64,000 nucleotides of DNA from Paenibacillus sp. OK003 (GCF_900109515.1 NZ_FOBD01000006.1:124001-188000), one strand, 5' to 3'. Counted from the stretch's first letter, positions 28,684 through 38,015 are shown. The notes: generated from the sequence alone by a model not told the origin. Program-made: numbers and translations.

Positions 28684-29589
28684 ATGCAGCAGTGGATATC
28701 GTTACTATCCCAGAACAATGTCGGCAAAGTTCTTGAAAACGAGCCGCTAGCCAAATACACCACATGGAAGATCGGCGGTCCTGCAGATGCGCTGGTCATA
28801 CCGGAAAACAAGGAGCAGATGGTCAATCTCATCCAATTGCTGCACAAGCATCAGATCCCATGGATGCAGCTTGGACGGGGTTCAAACATGCTGGTCGCTG
28901 ACAAGGGAATACGCGGAGTTGTCGTGAAACCGGGAGAAGGCTTTGATTATGCCGAGTTTCACGAGGGCGGGGTAACCGCCGGAGCAGCACATTCCTTTGT
29001 TAAACTCAGCGTTGTTGCTGCAAAGAAAGAGTGGACCGGTTTGGAATTTGGCAGCGGCATCCCCGGAACGGTCGGCGGAGCCGTATATATGAACGCGGGT
29101 GCTCATGGATCGGATGTGTCACGGATATTTCAATCCGCTGAGATTGTACTGGAGACAGGGGAATTGGTACGTTACAGCAAGGAGGACATGGAATTTGCCT
29201 ATCGCCACTCTGTTCTGCATGACCGGAGAGGCATCGTGCTGGAAGCTACATTTGCACTCCAGCAGGGAGAACGCAAAGTCATTTCGGAATCGATGGCGGC
29301 TTATAAAGACCGTAGACGCCGTACACAGCCACTGCAGATGGCGTGTGCTGGCAGCGTGTTCCGGAATCCACCTGGTGATCATGCCGCCCGCCTGATTGAA
29401 GCAGCGGGGTTAAAGGGTATGACACAGGGGGGTGCACAGGTATCCACCATGCATGCCAATTTCATTGTCAATACAGGCCAAGCAACAGCAGAGGACGTTA
29501 TCACCCTAATGCAGCAGATTCAGAACACTATATCATCTCAAAACGGTATTAACCTGGTACCGGAAGTCTTCGTAGTGGGTGAACGGTAA
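28684..29589 (+). CDS. murB: UDP-N-acetylenolpyruvoylglucosamine reductase
   Basis: A 301-residue FAD enzyme that reduces enolpyruvyl-UDP-GlcNAc to UDP-MurNAc. The ATG at 28684 follows AAAGGAGGA; an in-frame ATG at 28648 lacks a site. YTTWKIGGPADALVIP (near 25), LGRGSNMLVADKGIRGVVV, GSGIPGTVGGAVYMNAGAHG (near 124) and AGSVFRNPPGDHAARLIE (with the catalytic serine) fit type-2 MurB. It lies directly before murA. Confidence 0.95.
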   Translation: MQQWISLLSQNNVGKVLENEPLAKYTTWKIGGPADALVIPENKEQMVNLIQLLHKHQIPWMQLGRGSNMLVADKGIRGVVVKPGEGFDYAEFHEGGVTAGAAHSFVKLSVVAAKKEWTGLEFGSGIPGTVGGAVYMNAGAHGSDVSRIFQSAEIVLETGELVRYSKEDMEFAYRHSVLHDRRGIVLEATFALQQGERKVISESMAAYKDRRRRTQPLQMACAGSVFRNPPGDHAARLIEAAGLKGMTQGGAQVSTMHANFIVNTGQATAEDVITLMQQIQNTISSQNGINLVPEVFVVGER

Positions 29590-29606
29590 ACCCCGGAGGT
29601 GATACA

Positions 29607-30890
29607 TTGGACAAATTGGTGATTGAAGGCGGGAAACCCCTCTCAGGATCCATACGCATCCATGGAGCAAAAAATGCCGCTTTACCGATCATGGCCGCAA
29701 GTTTGTTGGCAGACGGAGAAGTTACGCTGCATAACGTTCCACACTTGCTGGACATTGAAGTGATGCTGTATATCCTGGAACGACTTGGATGCACGTGTCG
29801 GCATGAACAGGGAACAGTGACGATTGATACGTCGTCCATCCGGTCATATGATGTGCCTGAGGATCTCATGAAGCAGATGCGTTCTTCCATTTTTTTGATG
29901 GGTCCATTGCTGGCTAAGTTTGGGCAAGTATCCGTGTACCAGCCAGGTGGCTGTGCCATTGGGGAACGTAAAATTGATCTTCACCTTCGGGGCCTGGAGG
30001 CGCTCGGAGCTTCGATTGAAGAACTGGATCAGCAGATCATATGCCGCGGGCGCAAGCTGGTGGGTACAGACATTCATCTGGACTTCCCAAGTGTAGGAGC
30101 CACAGAAAATATTATGATGGCTGCCGTTACGGCTGAAGGTACAACTACAATATTTAATGCAGCCAGAGAACCAGAAATACAGGATCTGCAACATTTTTTG
30201 AATGCAATGGGTGCACGAATTATCGGTGCTGGAACGGACACGATTACTATTAATGGTGTGGAGAAACTCAAGCCTTGCTCGTACGAAATTATACCTGATC
30301 GGATCGTTGCAGGAACGGTGATGATTGCAGCCGCAGCAACGAGAGGGAATGTAACGCTTACACACTGCAATCCGGCCCATCTTACTTCCCTTATACATGT
30401 GTTGAAGCGTACTGGTGTTCAAATCACAGTCTGCAATGATATAATGACGGTGAGCTGTATGAGCCGTCCCAAATCAGTAGACCGCATTGTGACTTCTCCG
30501 TATCCTTCATTTCCAACAGACCTGCAGTCGCAAATTATGGTGCTGCTCAGTCTGGCAGACGGTTTTAGTGTGATGAAGGAAACGGTATTCGAGGGTCGGT
30601 TCAAACATGTGGATGAGCTGAATGTCATGGGAGCCGATATTTCGGTAGACCTGAATGCAGCATTTATCCGTGGCGTTCCCCGTTTGTATGGGGCTACAGT
30701 GGAAGCAACCGATCTGCGTGCAGGTGCAGCACTAGTCATTGCTGGCCTTGCTGCCCAGGGAAAAACGGTTGTGGAGCAAGTGCATCATATTGATAGAGGG
30801 TACGATCGTATCGAGAAGCTCTTTCAGAGTCTTGGAGCTTCGGTTGAGCGACAGTCCCCCGTTTCGAAGCAGCTGGATTTTGCCAATTAA
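29607..30890 (+). CDS. murA: UDP-N-acetylglucosamine 1-carboxyvinyltransferase
   Basis: A 427-residue enzyme for the first committed step of peptidoglycan synthesis, using phosphoenolpyruvate. The TTG start at 29607 follows CCGGAGGTGA. GAKNAALPIMAASLLA (near 20) is conserved, and the catalytic cysteine, the target of fosfomycin, is at about residue 116 in QPGGCAIGERKID. A second paralogue (murAB) often occurs elsewhere in Bacillales. Confidence 0.95.
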   Translation: MDKLVIEGGKPLSGSIRIHGAKNAALPIMAASLLADGEVTLHNVPHLLDIEVMLYILERLGCTCRHEQGTVTIDTSSIRSYDVPEDLMKQMRSSIFLMGPLLAKFGQVSVYQPGGCAIGERKIDLHLRGLEALGASIEELDQQIICRGRKLVGTDIHLDFPSVGATENIMMAAVTAEGTTTIFNAAREPEIQDLQHFLNAMGARIIGAGTDTITINGVEKLKPCSYEIIPDRIVAGTVMIAAAATRGNVTLTHCNPAHLTSLIHVLKRTGVQITVCNDIMTVSCMSRPKSVDRIVTSPYPSFPTDLQSQIMVLLSLADGFSVMKETVFEGRFKHVDELNVMGADISVDLNAAFIRGVPRLYGATVEATDLRAGAALVIAGLAAQGKTVVEQVHHIDRGYDRIEKLFQSLGASVERQSPVSKQLDFAN

Positions 30891-30902
30891 CGTCCTTTGA
30901 GT

Positions 30903-30922
30903 CCCCTTCTTAAGGGAAGGGG
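30903..30922 (+). other. Intercistronic hairpin between murA and divIB
   Basis: CCCCTTC at 30903-30909 pairs with GAAGGGG at 30916-30922 around TTAAGG. No T tract is present. Confidence 0.5.
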
Positions 30923-30948
30923 GCCGGAGGCTTTGTGGAGCGCGACCT

Positions 30949-31716
30949 ATGCCTAAAAGTCAAATTCCGGTTCTGAAGAAGAATCGGCCCAAACGAAACA
31001 CAAGCCGTAAAATTGTTTTAATTCTCTTACTCCTTTTTATTGTATTACTTGCTGTACTTTTTTTTCGTTCTTCGATGAGTCGGATTTCGGCAATTGAGAT
31101 TACGGGTAATGTATACACAACGACTTCAGAACTGCTGGAGAAAAGCGGTCTGAAGGAAGGCGAACAGTTTTTTGGGACAACCTCGGCTGAGGTGATTGAG
31201 CGACTGAAAACGATCAAGGCTATATCGACCGTAACTGTGGATAAACAATTCCCTGGGACTATTCTTATCAAGGTTCAGGAATATCCAACGGTTGCGTATG
31301 AACTTGGTTCTGACGGTACGCTAAAAGCCATACTGGCAAGCGGGACAAGCTTAACGGTTCCTGCCACCATTGGGGTAGCCGTAGAGAAACCGATTTTGAC
31401 CCAGTGGAAGGCGGATGACCCGCTCAAGGCCAAGCTCAGTGAAGCGTTGGCCAAGATCCCGAATGAACTAACAACGGATATATCAGAGATTATTCCGAAT
31501 CCTACACCATCATTCCCAGATCAGATTCGGATGTATACCAAGTCACAGTTTGAAGTGATTACAACCGTTTCTCTATTGTCCGATAAGGTAGAGTATCTCA
31601 ACCAGGTCATTGAGACGGAACGGCCAGGGAAAATCACGATGCTGGAGGCCGACACGTACGTACCTTTCATTCCGGATAACCCGGAAGAAGATGCTGAACC
31701 AGGAGCAACTCCCTGA
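30949..31716 (+). CDS. divIB: Cell division protein DivIB/FtsQ
   Basis: A 255-residue bitopic protein. A basic cytoplasmic tail (KKNRPKRNTSRK) and membrane segment IVLILLLLFIVLLAVLFF (about 21-38) precede a POTRA domain (ISAIEITGNVYTTTSELLE) and a DivIB beta domain ending in an acidic tail (DNPEEDAEPGATP). It bridges FtsL-DivIC and the septal synthase at the divisome. It sits between murA and ftsA as expected. Confidence 0.92.
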   Translation: MPKSQIPVLKKNRPKRNTSRKIVLILLLLFIVLLAVLFFRSSMSRISAIEITGNVYTTTSELLEKSGLKEGEQFFGTTSAEVIERLKTIKAISTVTVDKQFPGTILIKVQEYPTVAYELGSDGTLKAILASGTSLTVPATIGVAVEKPILTQWKADDPLKAKLSEALAKIPNELTTDISEIIPNPTPSFPDQIRMYTKSQFEVITTVSLLSDKVEYLNQVIETERPGKITMLEADTYVPFIPDNPEEDAEPGATP

Positions 31717-32009
31717 TTTTCGCCTTTATTCGGTTGAGCTGTATTCAAAACCAGGCGGGATCGGGGTTTAGCCCCTTTTATCCAGTGAAAGTTGTTCTTT
31801 CTGAGACGAAGAAAAAATGATACACTTGAACTTATGGCACCTGAGTTGCCTCCTTCTTTTTTCTTCAAGGTTTTATGTCTCTCAACCAGATCTTGGCACC
31901 CAAAAAAATTGTAGAAAAAAGAGGGAAAGCCTAAAGTGTGTTGAATATGTTTTAAGAGTGTTTAAACCCGAACGTATTTTACTATTTGGAGTCAGGAGGT
32001 GCCACAGAC
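31717..32009 (+). other. Non-coding leader between divIB and ftsA
   Basis: This 293-base gap holds no convincing gene. Its second half contains the sigma-H-like promoter at 31920-31948. A weak sigma-A-like pair, TTGTAG at 31909-31914 and TAAAGT at 31932-31937 with a 17-base spacer, overlaps it. Confidence 0.5.
31920..31948 (+). promoter_or_regulatory. Sigma-H-like promoter before ftsAZ
   Basis: AGAGGGAAA at 31920-31928 fits the sigma-H -35 consensus RnAGGAwWW with one mismatch. After 11 bases GTTGAATAT at 31940-31948 fits the -10 consensus RnnGAATww exactly. In B. subtilis the ftsAZ genes have a sigma-H promoter that raises FtsZ at the start of sporulation. Confidence 0.6.
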
Positions 32010-33290
32010 TTGAGCAACAATGACATCATTGTTAGTTTGGACATCGGTACATCCAAAATTCGCGCTATTATTGGGGAAATGAATAATGGAACCTTTAATA
32101 TTATTGGAGTTGGATCTGCCGACTCGGAGGGAATTCGCAAAGGTGTAATCGTAGATATCGATCAGACGGTGCAATCGATCCGCAATGCAGTGGATCATGC
32201 AGAACGTATGGTGGGTATTCAAATATCCGAAGTATATGTTGGAATCTCGGGAAATCATATCGGACTGATGAGCAGTCACGGCGTCGTGGCAGTGTCTAAC
32301 GAGGATCGTGAAATCGGAGAAGAAGACATGGAGCGGGTGTTGAAAGCAGCCGAAGTGATTGCGGTTCCACCGGAACGGGAAATTATTGATGTTGTAGCCA
32401 AGCAGTACGTTGTTGATGGCTTGGAGGGCATACAGGACCCCCGCGGTATGATTGGTGTTCGTCTGGAAGTAGAGGCGACCATCATTACGGGTGCAAAAAC
32501 CGCGATACATAATCTTTTGCGCTGCGTGGAAAAAGCGGGTCTCAAAGTAAGTGATTTGGTACTTATGTCACTTGGAGCAGGTCAGTTGGCATTGTCCAAG
32601 GATGAAAAAACGATGGGTTCCGTGCTTGTTGATATTGGAGCAGGGGCTACTACCATTGCCATCTTTGAAGAAGACAGTCTCGTTGCAACTTCAACGCTGC
32701 CTATCGGCGGGGAGTTCGTAACGAATGACATTGCCTATGGTCTGCGTACATTAACAGATCAAGCCGAAAAGGTGAAACTGAAATATGGCTGCGCATGGCT
32801 GGATGATGCTGCTGCGGATGTCATGTTCAAAGTAACACGGATCGGCAGCAACGTAGACAAGGAATTCTCTCAAGAGGATCTGGCGGCTATTATTGAACCG
32901 AGGGTTCAGGAAATATTCCAGATGATTTCTCAAGAAGTGAAGCGTCTTGGTTACAATGATCTTCCTGGAGGTTATATACTAACGGGAGGTACGGTCTCTA
33001 TGCCGGGTGTTCTGCAGGTAGCTCAGCATGAGCTTGCTGCTTCGGTACGAGTTGCGGTGCCGGATTATATCGGTGTGCGTGACCCTGGCTTCACGAGCGG
33101 AGTCGGCATTTTGCACAGTGTAATCCGCAGTTTGCGTATTCGTCCCTCGATCAACAACGGCGGTGGAAATAACAACAACAATAATAACAAAAAACCGACC
33201 AACCGTCCTAAGCCGAATGCGGCCCAGGAATCGGAGCAAAAACCAGGTCTGTTCGAACGGCTGAAAAATATGTTCAGCGAATTTATATAA
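32010..33290 (+). CDS. ftsA: Cell division protein FtsA
   Basis: A 426-residue actin-like ATPase that tethers FtsZ to the membrane. The TTG start at 32010 is nine bases after AGGAGGTG. NNDIIVSLDIGTSKIRAIIG opens the ATPase fold; SVLVDIGAGATTIAIFEEDS (near 204) and GYILTGGTVSMPGV (near 320) are the further phosphate-binding motifs. An asparagine-rich linker (NNGGGNNNNNNNKKPT) leads to the C-terminal amphipathic membrane helix LFERLKNMFSEFI. Confidence 0.95.
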   Translation: MSNNDIIVSLDIGTSKIRAIIGEMNNGTFNIIGVGSADSEGIRKGVIVDIDQTVQSIRNAVDHAERMVGIQISEVYVGISGNHIGLMSSHGVVAVSNEDREIGEEDMERVLKAAEVIAVPPEREIIDVVAKQYVVDGLEGIQDPRGMIGVRLEVEATIITGAKTAIHNLLRCVEKAGLKVSDLVLMSLGAGQLALSKDEKTMGSVLVDIGAGATTIAIFEEDSLVATSTLPIGGEFVTNDIAYGLRTLTDQAEKVKLKYGCAWLDDAAADVMFKVTRIGSNVDKEFSQEDLAAIIEPRVQEIFQMISQEVKRLGYNDLPGGYILTGGTVSMPGVLQVAQHELAASVRVAVPDYIGVRDPGFTSGVGILHSVIRSLRIRPSINNGGGNNNNNNNKKPTNRPKPNAAQESEQKPGLFERLKNMFSEFI

Positions 33291-33440
33291 CAGGTTGAAT
33301 CCATTTCATACAATTCTTGAAGCCGTTTGAATGCGCTGGTTCTAAAATAAACGCTTTCGTTCGTCGATATATGAAATTGATTCGGTTCAATCAAAAATTG
33401 GACGGGCCATCCATGCACATTGAGGGGGAGATGGAATAAT

Positions 33441-34553
33441 ATGTTGGAATTTGATTTCGAGATGGAGAGCTTGGCTCAAATTAAAGTCATCGGTGTAGGC
33501 GGCGGCGGAAGCAATGCAGTCAACCGTATGATCGAAAACGGTGTACAAGGTGTAGAATTTATTACGGTAAATACGGACGCTCAGGCGTTGCACCTCGCGA
33601 AATCCGAGCATAAATTGCAAATCGGTGATAAATTAACCCGTGGTCTTGGCGCTGGCGCCAACCCGGATGTAGGTAAAAAAGCAGCGGAAGAATCCCGCGA
33701 CTTGATCATGAACACCTTGAAAGGTGCAGACATGGTATTTGTTACAGCGGGTATGGGCGGCGGTACGGGTACAGGTGCGGCTCCGGTTATTGCCGAAATC
33801 GCCAAAGAGTGCGGCGCACTTACCGTGGGTGTTGTAACACGCCCGTTCACATTTGAAGGACGTAAACGTTCCAGCCATGCAGAGCAAGGTATTGAAGCTC
33901 TCAAGGAAAAAGTGGACACGCTGATCGTCATTCCAAATGATCGTTTGCTTGAGATTGTAGACAAAAAGACCCCAATGCTTGAAGCGTTTCGTCAAGCAGA
34001 TAATGTATTGCGTCAAGCGGTACAAGGTATCTCTGACTTGATCGCTGTACCGGGTCTGATCAACCTTGACTTTGCAGACGTCAAAACGATCATGCACGAG
34101 CGTGGATCTGCGCTGATGGGTATCGGTGAATCGACTGGCGAGAACCGTGCAGCTGAAGCAGCTCGTAAAGCCATCATGAGTCCTTTGCTGGAAACGTCCA
34201 TCGAAGGTGCACGTGGTGTCATCATGAACATTACGGGTGGCATTAACCTGTCCCTGTATGAAGTCAATGAAGCAGCTGAGATTGTTACTTCAGCTTCCGA
34301 TCCGGAAGTGAACATGATCTTTGGTGCCATCATTGATGAGGATCTGAAAGAGGAGATCAAGGTTACAGTTATCGCGACCGGATTTGAGGACAAGCCTGCT
34401 TCGCCTCCACCTGGACGCAAACCTGCTCCAGCAAGTGAGCCTGCGGATAACCGTTCGCCGAACCTGCGTCCTTTCGGAAATCAGCCGAGCAATGATCAGC
34501 TGGATATTCCGACATTTTTGCGCAATCGTTCACGCAATAATAACAACGATTAA
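33441..34553 (+). CDS. ftsZ: Cell division GTPase FtsZ
   Basis: A 370-residue tubulin homologue that forms the Z ring. The ATG at 33441 follows GAGGGGGAG and gives [31 protein letters not shown] binds [11 protein letters not shown] near residue 106 is the tubulin signature, and [11 protein letters not shown] is the T7 loop. A proline-rich linker ends in the conserved tail [10 protein letters not shown], the docking site for FtsA and SepF. A terminator closes the unit. Confidence 0.98.
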   Translation: MLEFDFEMESLAQIKVIGVGGGGSNAVNRMIENGVQGVEFITVNTDAQALHLAKSEHKLQIGDKLTRGLGAGANPDVGKKAAEESRDLIMNTLKGADMVFVTAGMGGGTGTGAAPVIAEIAKECGALTVGVVTRPFTFEGRKRSSHAEQGIEALKEKVDTLIVIPNDRLLEIVDKKTPMLEAFRQADNVLRQAVQGISDLIAVPGLINLDFADVKTIMHERGSALMGIGESTGENRAAEAARKAIMSPLLETSIEGARGVIMNITGGINLSLYEVNEAAEIVTSASDPEVNMIFGAIIDEDLKEEIKVTVIATGFEDKPASPPPGRKPAPASEPADNRSPNLRPFGNQPSNDQLDIPTFLRNRSRNNNND

Positions 34554-34573
34554 TACTCCAATAGATTTCAATG

Positions 34574-34615
34574 AAGACCCGGTACTCCTGATAGGAGTAA
34601 CCGGGTCTTTTTGTT
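34574..34615 (+). terminator. Terminator after ftsZ
   Basis: AAGACCCGGTACTCCT pairs with AGGAGTAACCGGGTCTT (one bulged base) around GAT and runs into TTTTTGTTTTTT. Confidence 0.93.
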
Positions 34616-34670
34616 TTTTATTATCCTATCACATCGTATTGAACAAATTCTGAACAACGGGTTTGAGCAA

Positions 34671-34739
34671 TTCCGACAAAAAAAGTTGGAACGATCCCCC
34701 CATGATTAGACAGACTTTGAAAAGTGAGCTCCTTATACT
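34671..34739 (+). promoter_or_regulatory. spoIIG-type promoter with Spo0A-like boxes
   Basis: TTAGAC at 34706-34711 and TATACT at 34734-34739 are separated by exactly 22 bases, the unusual spacing known for the Spo0A-activated spoIIG promoter of B. subtilis. Reverse-strand Spo0A-like cores with one mismatch each lie at 34672-34678 (TCCGACA) and 34706-34712 (TTAGACA); the latter overlaps the -35 region as in spoIIG. Confidence 0.55.
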
Positions 34740-34806
34740 TGTGAATATGCTCATGAATATCGGGATAACGTTATTTCGATATGTTGCGCGCAGGCAGGTG
34801 AAGAAT

Positions 34807-35787
34807 GTGGTTGTATATGTGGATCTTATTTTTTTGACGAACCTGTGTATTGACGGTGCACTCATCGGACTGACGGCCTGGATGCGAAAAACGAAGCTGG
34901 TCTGGTGGAGATGGTTGCTGTCCGCGATCGTGGGTGCGCTGTACGTAGTCATGATGTTTGTACCGGAGTTTGATTTTATGTTCACCTTTTTGATCAAGTT
35001 TGGATTGTCTCTGGTGATGCTGAGTATTGCATTTGGGTTTAAGGGTCTTCAGGCATTTATGAGGACCTTGGGTACCTTCTATGTAATCAATTTTGTCGCC
35101 GCAGGGGGAATTCTGGGTGTGCACTACATGCTGCAAAGCTCTGGGGAATTGTTCAACGGCATTTGGTTTACGGCATCAGGTGGAATGTCTTTTGATTTGA
35201 AAATTGCCTTTTGGTTCACGTTTGTCGTCTTTTTTGCCGTGCTTTTTCTATTCAAAGCCGTGCAGAGCTCGAAACGAAAAACAGACCGAATGACAACGTA
35301 CTTGGGTAAAGTGGAGGTTTTTATTGATGATGTGACTATTTCTTGTACAGGCCTTCTGGATACAGGAAATCAACTCACAGACCCTCTTTCACGTATGCCC
35401 GTCATGGTAATGGAGGTATCGTTATGGCAAGACATGCTGCCTGCTGCATGGAAGGGCAGGTTGAAGGATGAGGCGCCGGACAACCTTATCATGGAGCTCG
35501 ATCAGGAGGATTTCCACTGGCAGGATCGTTTAAGGCTTGTACCCTATCGAGGCATTAACAAAGGAACTGCGTTTATGCTGGCGATGAAGCCAGACCGGGT
35601 GAAGGTAACGATGGATGAGATGTGTTATGAGACGACAAAGGTATTAATAGGGTTGGACGGGGGCGTACTGTCATCCGATGGAAAATACCAGGCCGTGATT
35701 CACCCTGAGCTTGTGCAAGACGCTGCTTCTGCGCAGTCTACGGCTATCTCTGCGGGAGCAACAGAAAAGCCGCTGAATGTGGTATAG
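34807..35787 (+). CDS. spoIIGA: Pro-sigma-E processing protease
   Basis: A 326-residue membrane protease that cleaves the SigE pro-sequence in the mother cell. The GTG at 34807, just after CAGGTGA, gives the family start [17 protein letters not shown]; the frame also opens at a TTG at 34663, but that would put the start inside the promoter. About five N-terminal membrane segments are followed by a cytoplasmic aspartic-protease domain with [14 protein letters not shown] near residue 182. It stands directly before its substrate gene. Confidence 0.92.
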   Translation: MVVYVDLIFLTNLCIDGALIGLTAWMRKTKLVWWRWLLSAIVGALYVVMMFVPEFDFMFTFLIKFGLSLVMLSIAFGFKGLQAFMRTLGTFYVINFVAAGGILGVHYMLQSSGELFNGIWFTASGGMSFDLKIAFWFTFVVFFAVLFLFKAVQSSKRKTDRMTTYLGKVEVFIDDVTISCTGLLDTGNQLTDPLSRMPVMVMEVSLWQDMLPAAWKGRLKDEAPDNLIMELDQEDFHWQDRLRLVPYRGINKGTAFMLAMKPDRVKVTMDEMCYETTKVLIGLDGGVLSSDGKYQAVIHPELVQDAASAQSTAISAGATEKPLNVV

Positions 35788-35798
35788 GAGGAACGTAC

Positions 35799-36521
35799 AT
35801 GCTTGTAAAATGGAAACTGGTGGCGCAGCTGCAGTACTATCGTTTATTATTTCTGCTTGGTTTGAAAAGTGAAGAGATTTATTATATCGGAGGCAGTGAG
35901 GCGCTACCGCCCCCATTAACACGTGAAGAAGAAGAATTTTTGTTGCAAAAGTTGTCTTCAGGGGATTCCGCTATCCGTGCCATGCTGATTGAACGGAACC
36001 TGCGACTGGTGGTATACATCGCACGCAAATTCGAAAATACAGGTATCAATATCGAGGATTTGGTCTCCATCGGTGCGATCGGGTTGATTAAAGCCGTTAA
36101 TACATTTGACCCGGAAAAGAAAATTAAACTGGCAACCTATGCTTCCCGTTGTATCGAAAATGAAATTTTGATGTACCTGAGACGTAACAGTAAAATTCGT
36201 ACAGAAGTTTCTTTTGATGAACCACTCAATATTGATTGGGATGGAAATGAACTATTATTATCCGATGTACTCGGTACAGAGAACGATACAATCTATCGGA
36301 ATATCGAAGAACAGGTAGACCGGAAGCTTTTGCATAAAGCATTGGAAAAATTAACCGAGCGTGAGCGAATGATTATGGAGCTTCGTTTTGGCTTGACGGA
36401 TGGGGAGGAAAAGACACAAAAAGATGTCGCTGATCTGCTTGGAATCTCCCAATCCTATATCTCTCGTCTCGAAAAAAGAATCATTAAAAGACTCCGCAAG
36501 GAGTTCAACAAGATGGTCTGA
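35799..36521 (+). CDS. sigE: RNA polymerase sigma-E factor (pro-form)
   Basis: A 240-residue mother-cell sigma factor. The N-terminal pro-sequence (about residues 1-27) ends before [13 protein letters not shown], the known SpoIIGA cleavage area. Region 2 ([40 protein letters not shown]) and region 4 ([20 protein letters not shown]) are nearly those of B. subtilis. It is co-transcribed with spoIIGA, eleven bases downstream. Confidence 0.98.
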   Translation: MLVKWKLVAQLQYYRLLFLLGLKSEEIYYIGGSEALPPPLTREEEEFLLQKLSSGDSAIRAMLIERNLRLVVYIARKFENTGINIEDLVSIGAIGLIKAVNTFDPEKKIKLATYASRCIENEILMYLRRNSKIRTEVSFDEPLNIDWDGNELLLSDVLGTENDTIYRNIEEQVDRKLLHKALEKLTERERMIMELRFGLTDGEEKTQKDVADLLGISQSYISRLEKRIIKRLRKEFNKMV

Positions 36522-36569
36522 ACAGGAGCATTTTTCATAATGGGTATTAATGGCAAGGATGCCAAGTGC

Positions 36570-36598
36570 GAATAAAATAGCCTGCCCCGGAGATAATG
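36570..36598 (+). promoter_or_regulatory. Sigma-F-like promoter of sigG
   Basis: GAATA at 36570-36574 and GGAGATAATG at 36589-36598 are 14 bases apart. The -10 fits the sigma-F consensus GGNRANANTR at every position and the -35 fits GYWTA at four of five. Forespore sigma-F transcription of sigG is established in B. subtilis. Confidence 0.5.
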
Positions 36599-36632
36599 TA
36601 CATTAATGTTTCTCCTTGGGAGGTAAGTCACG

Positions 36633-37415
36633 ATGACCCGAAATAAAGTCGAGATTTGTGGCGTGGACACCGCAAAATTGCCTGTCCTCACCAACATAGA
36701 AATGCGGGAATTGTTTCATTCCCTACAGCAACACCATGATCGCTCAGCAAGAGAGAAATTAGTGAATGGCAACCTGCGCCTGGTGCTCAGTGTCATTCAG
36801 CGCTTTAACAATCGGGGAGAGTTTGTCGATGATCTGTTCCAGGTTGGATGTATCGGCCTGATGAAAGCCATTGATAATTTTGATTTATCCCAGAATGTCA
36901 AATTTTCAACCTACGCGGTGCCGATGATTATCGGTGAAATCCGTCGATACCTGCGCGATAATAATCCCATTCGGGTATCTCGCTCCTTGCGGGACATTGC
37001 TTATAAAGCACTTCAGGTGCGTGACAGCCTGACGAATAAAAATTCCCGTGAACCGACGATATTCGAAATTTCTGAGGTACTGAATGTACCGAAGGAAGAT
37101 GTGGTTTTTGCATTGGATGCCATTCAGGACCCGGTTTCGCTATTCGAACCGATCTATCATGATGGTGGAGATCCGATCTATGTGATGGATCAGATCAGTG
37201 ATGACAAAAACAAGGATGTGTCCTGGATTGAGGAAATTGCATTGCGTGAAGCGATGCACCGTCTCGGTCAAAGGGAAAAAATGATTCTGTCCATGCGATT
37301 TTTCGAAGGGAAAACCCAGATGGAAGTGGCTGATGAAATTGGCATTTCCCAGGCGCAGGTATCCCGTCTGGAGAAATCAGCGATACAACAAATGCAGAAA
37401 CATGTGAAGTCGTAA
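36633..37415 (+). CDS. sigG: RNA polymerase sigma-G factor
   Basis: A 260-residue late forespore sigma factor. MTRNKVEICGVDTAKLPVLT is the characteristic N terminus. Regions 2 (NLRLVLSVIQRFNNRGEFVD, NVKFSTYAVPMIIGEIRRYL), 3 (RVSRSLRDIAYKALQVRDSL) and 4 (MEVADEIGISQAQVSRLEKS) are complete. GGGAGGTAA precedes the ATG. It follows sigE as in Bacillus but has its own promoter and terminator. Confidence 0.98.
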   Translation: MTRNKVEICGVDTAKLPVLTNIEMRELFHSLQQHHDRSAREKLVNGNLRLVLSVIQRFNNRGEFVDDLFQVGCIGLMKAIDNFDLSQNVKFSTYAVPMIIGEIRRYLRDNNPIRVSRSLRDIAYKALQVRDSLTNKNSREPTIFEISEVLNVPKEDVVFALDAIQDPVSLFEPIYHDGGDPIYVMDQISDDKNKDVSWIEEIALREAMHRLGQREKMILSMRFFEGKTQMEVADEIGISQAQVSRLEKSAIQQMQKHVKS

Positions 37416-37430
37416 CAAGGGGTTAGCGAG

Positions 37431-37475
37431 AAGGCGATCAAAGGAAGAAATATTCCTATGATCGTCTTTTTGCTT
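37431..37475 (+). terminator. Terminator after sigG
   Basis: AAGGCGATCA pairs with TGATCGTCTT, with an inner GGAA/TTCC stem, and is followed by a T-rich run. Confidence 0.85.
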
Positions 37476-37547
37476 TTTGGATTTCGACATCAGAAGAATT
37501 ATGAATCGTTCTTGAATCGTTCCATTGTGTTTCCTTCGAAAAAGAGG

Positions 37548-37574
37548 ACATTTTTCGCGTATGAAACATATATT
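37548..37574 (+). promoter_or_regulatory. Possible sigma-E promoter of ylmC
   Basis: CATATATT at 37567-37574 fits the sigma-E -10 consensus, and ACATTTT at 37548-37554, 12 bases upstream, is a five-of-seven match to the -35. The product belongs to a sporulation family, which agrees with such control. Confidence 0.4.
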
Positions 37575-37625
37575 GTATAGAAGCGGAGAATGGGCAGAAG
37601 CGGATTAATCGGGGGGCGGGAACAA

Positions 37626-38015
37626 ATGAAAGTGAACACAGGTGAACCGGTCGGTAGCGGGATGAAAATTTCAGATTTTCAAACCAAAGATGTGATTAAC
37701 ATTACGGATGGCAAACGTCTGGGTCAGATTAGCGATTTGGAGCTGGATCTGAAGCAGGGACGAATTGAAGCGATTGTTGTGCCAGGTTACAGCCGTTTTA
37801 TGGGGCTATTCGGCGGGGGAACGGATCTAATCATCCCTTGGAGAAACATTGTGAAGATCGGTTCGGATGTCATTTTGGTTAAAATGGATGAAATAAAGGA
37901 AAATAACTATGATGAGCGTGACCGTGAAGCCCGCTTGTATGACGAGCAGAACGGCCGGGTGGACCGGGTGGAACGTATTGAACGGTTGAATCGGAACCAG
38001 CGTCGAACGATATAA
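37626..38015 (+). CDS. ylmC: YlmC/YmxH-family sporulation protein (PRC barrel)
   Basis: A 129-residue protein with one PRC-barrel domain (MKISDFQTKDVINITDGKRL, LIIPWRNIVKIGSDVILV) and an acidic/basic tail. The ATG at 37626 lies after a G-rich site; the family core starts at an internal ATG at 37662, so the true start could be there. The molecular role is unknown. It heads the ylm cluster behind sigG. Confidence 0.82.
   Translation: MKVNTGEPVGSGMKISDFQTKDVINITDGKRLGQISDLELDLKQGRIEAIVVPGYSRFMGLFGGGTDLIIPWRNIVKIGSDVILVKMDEIKENNYDERDREARLYDEQNGRVDRVERIERLNRNQRRTI

Noticed and set aside
31817..32023. A 68-codon frame before ftsA
   Set aside because: It overlaps the sigma-H-like promoter and the ftsA start, and has no ribosome binding site or recognisable domain.
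34663..34806. N-terminal extension of SpoIIGA from a TTG
   Set aside because: It would begin upstream of the likely -35 and -10 elements, while the GTG at 34807 gives the family's usual N terminus.
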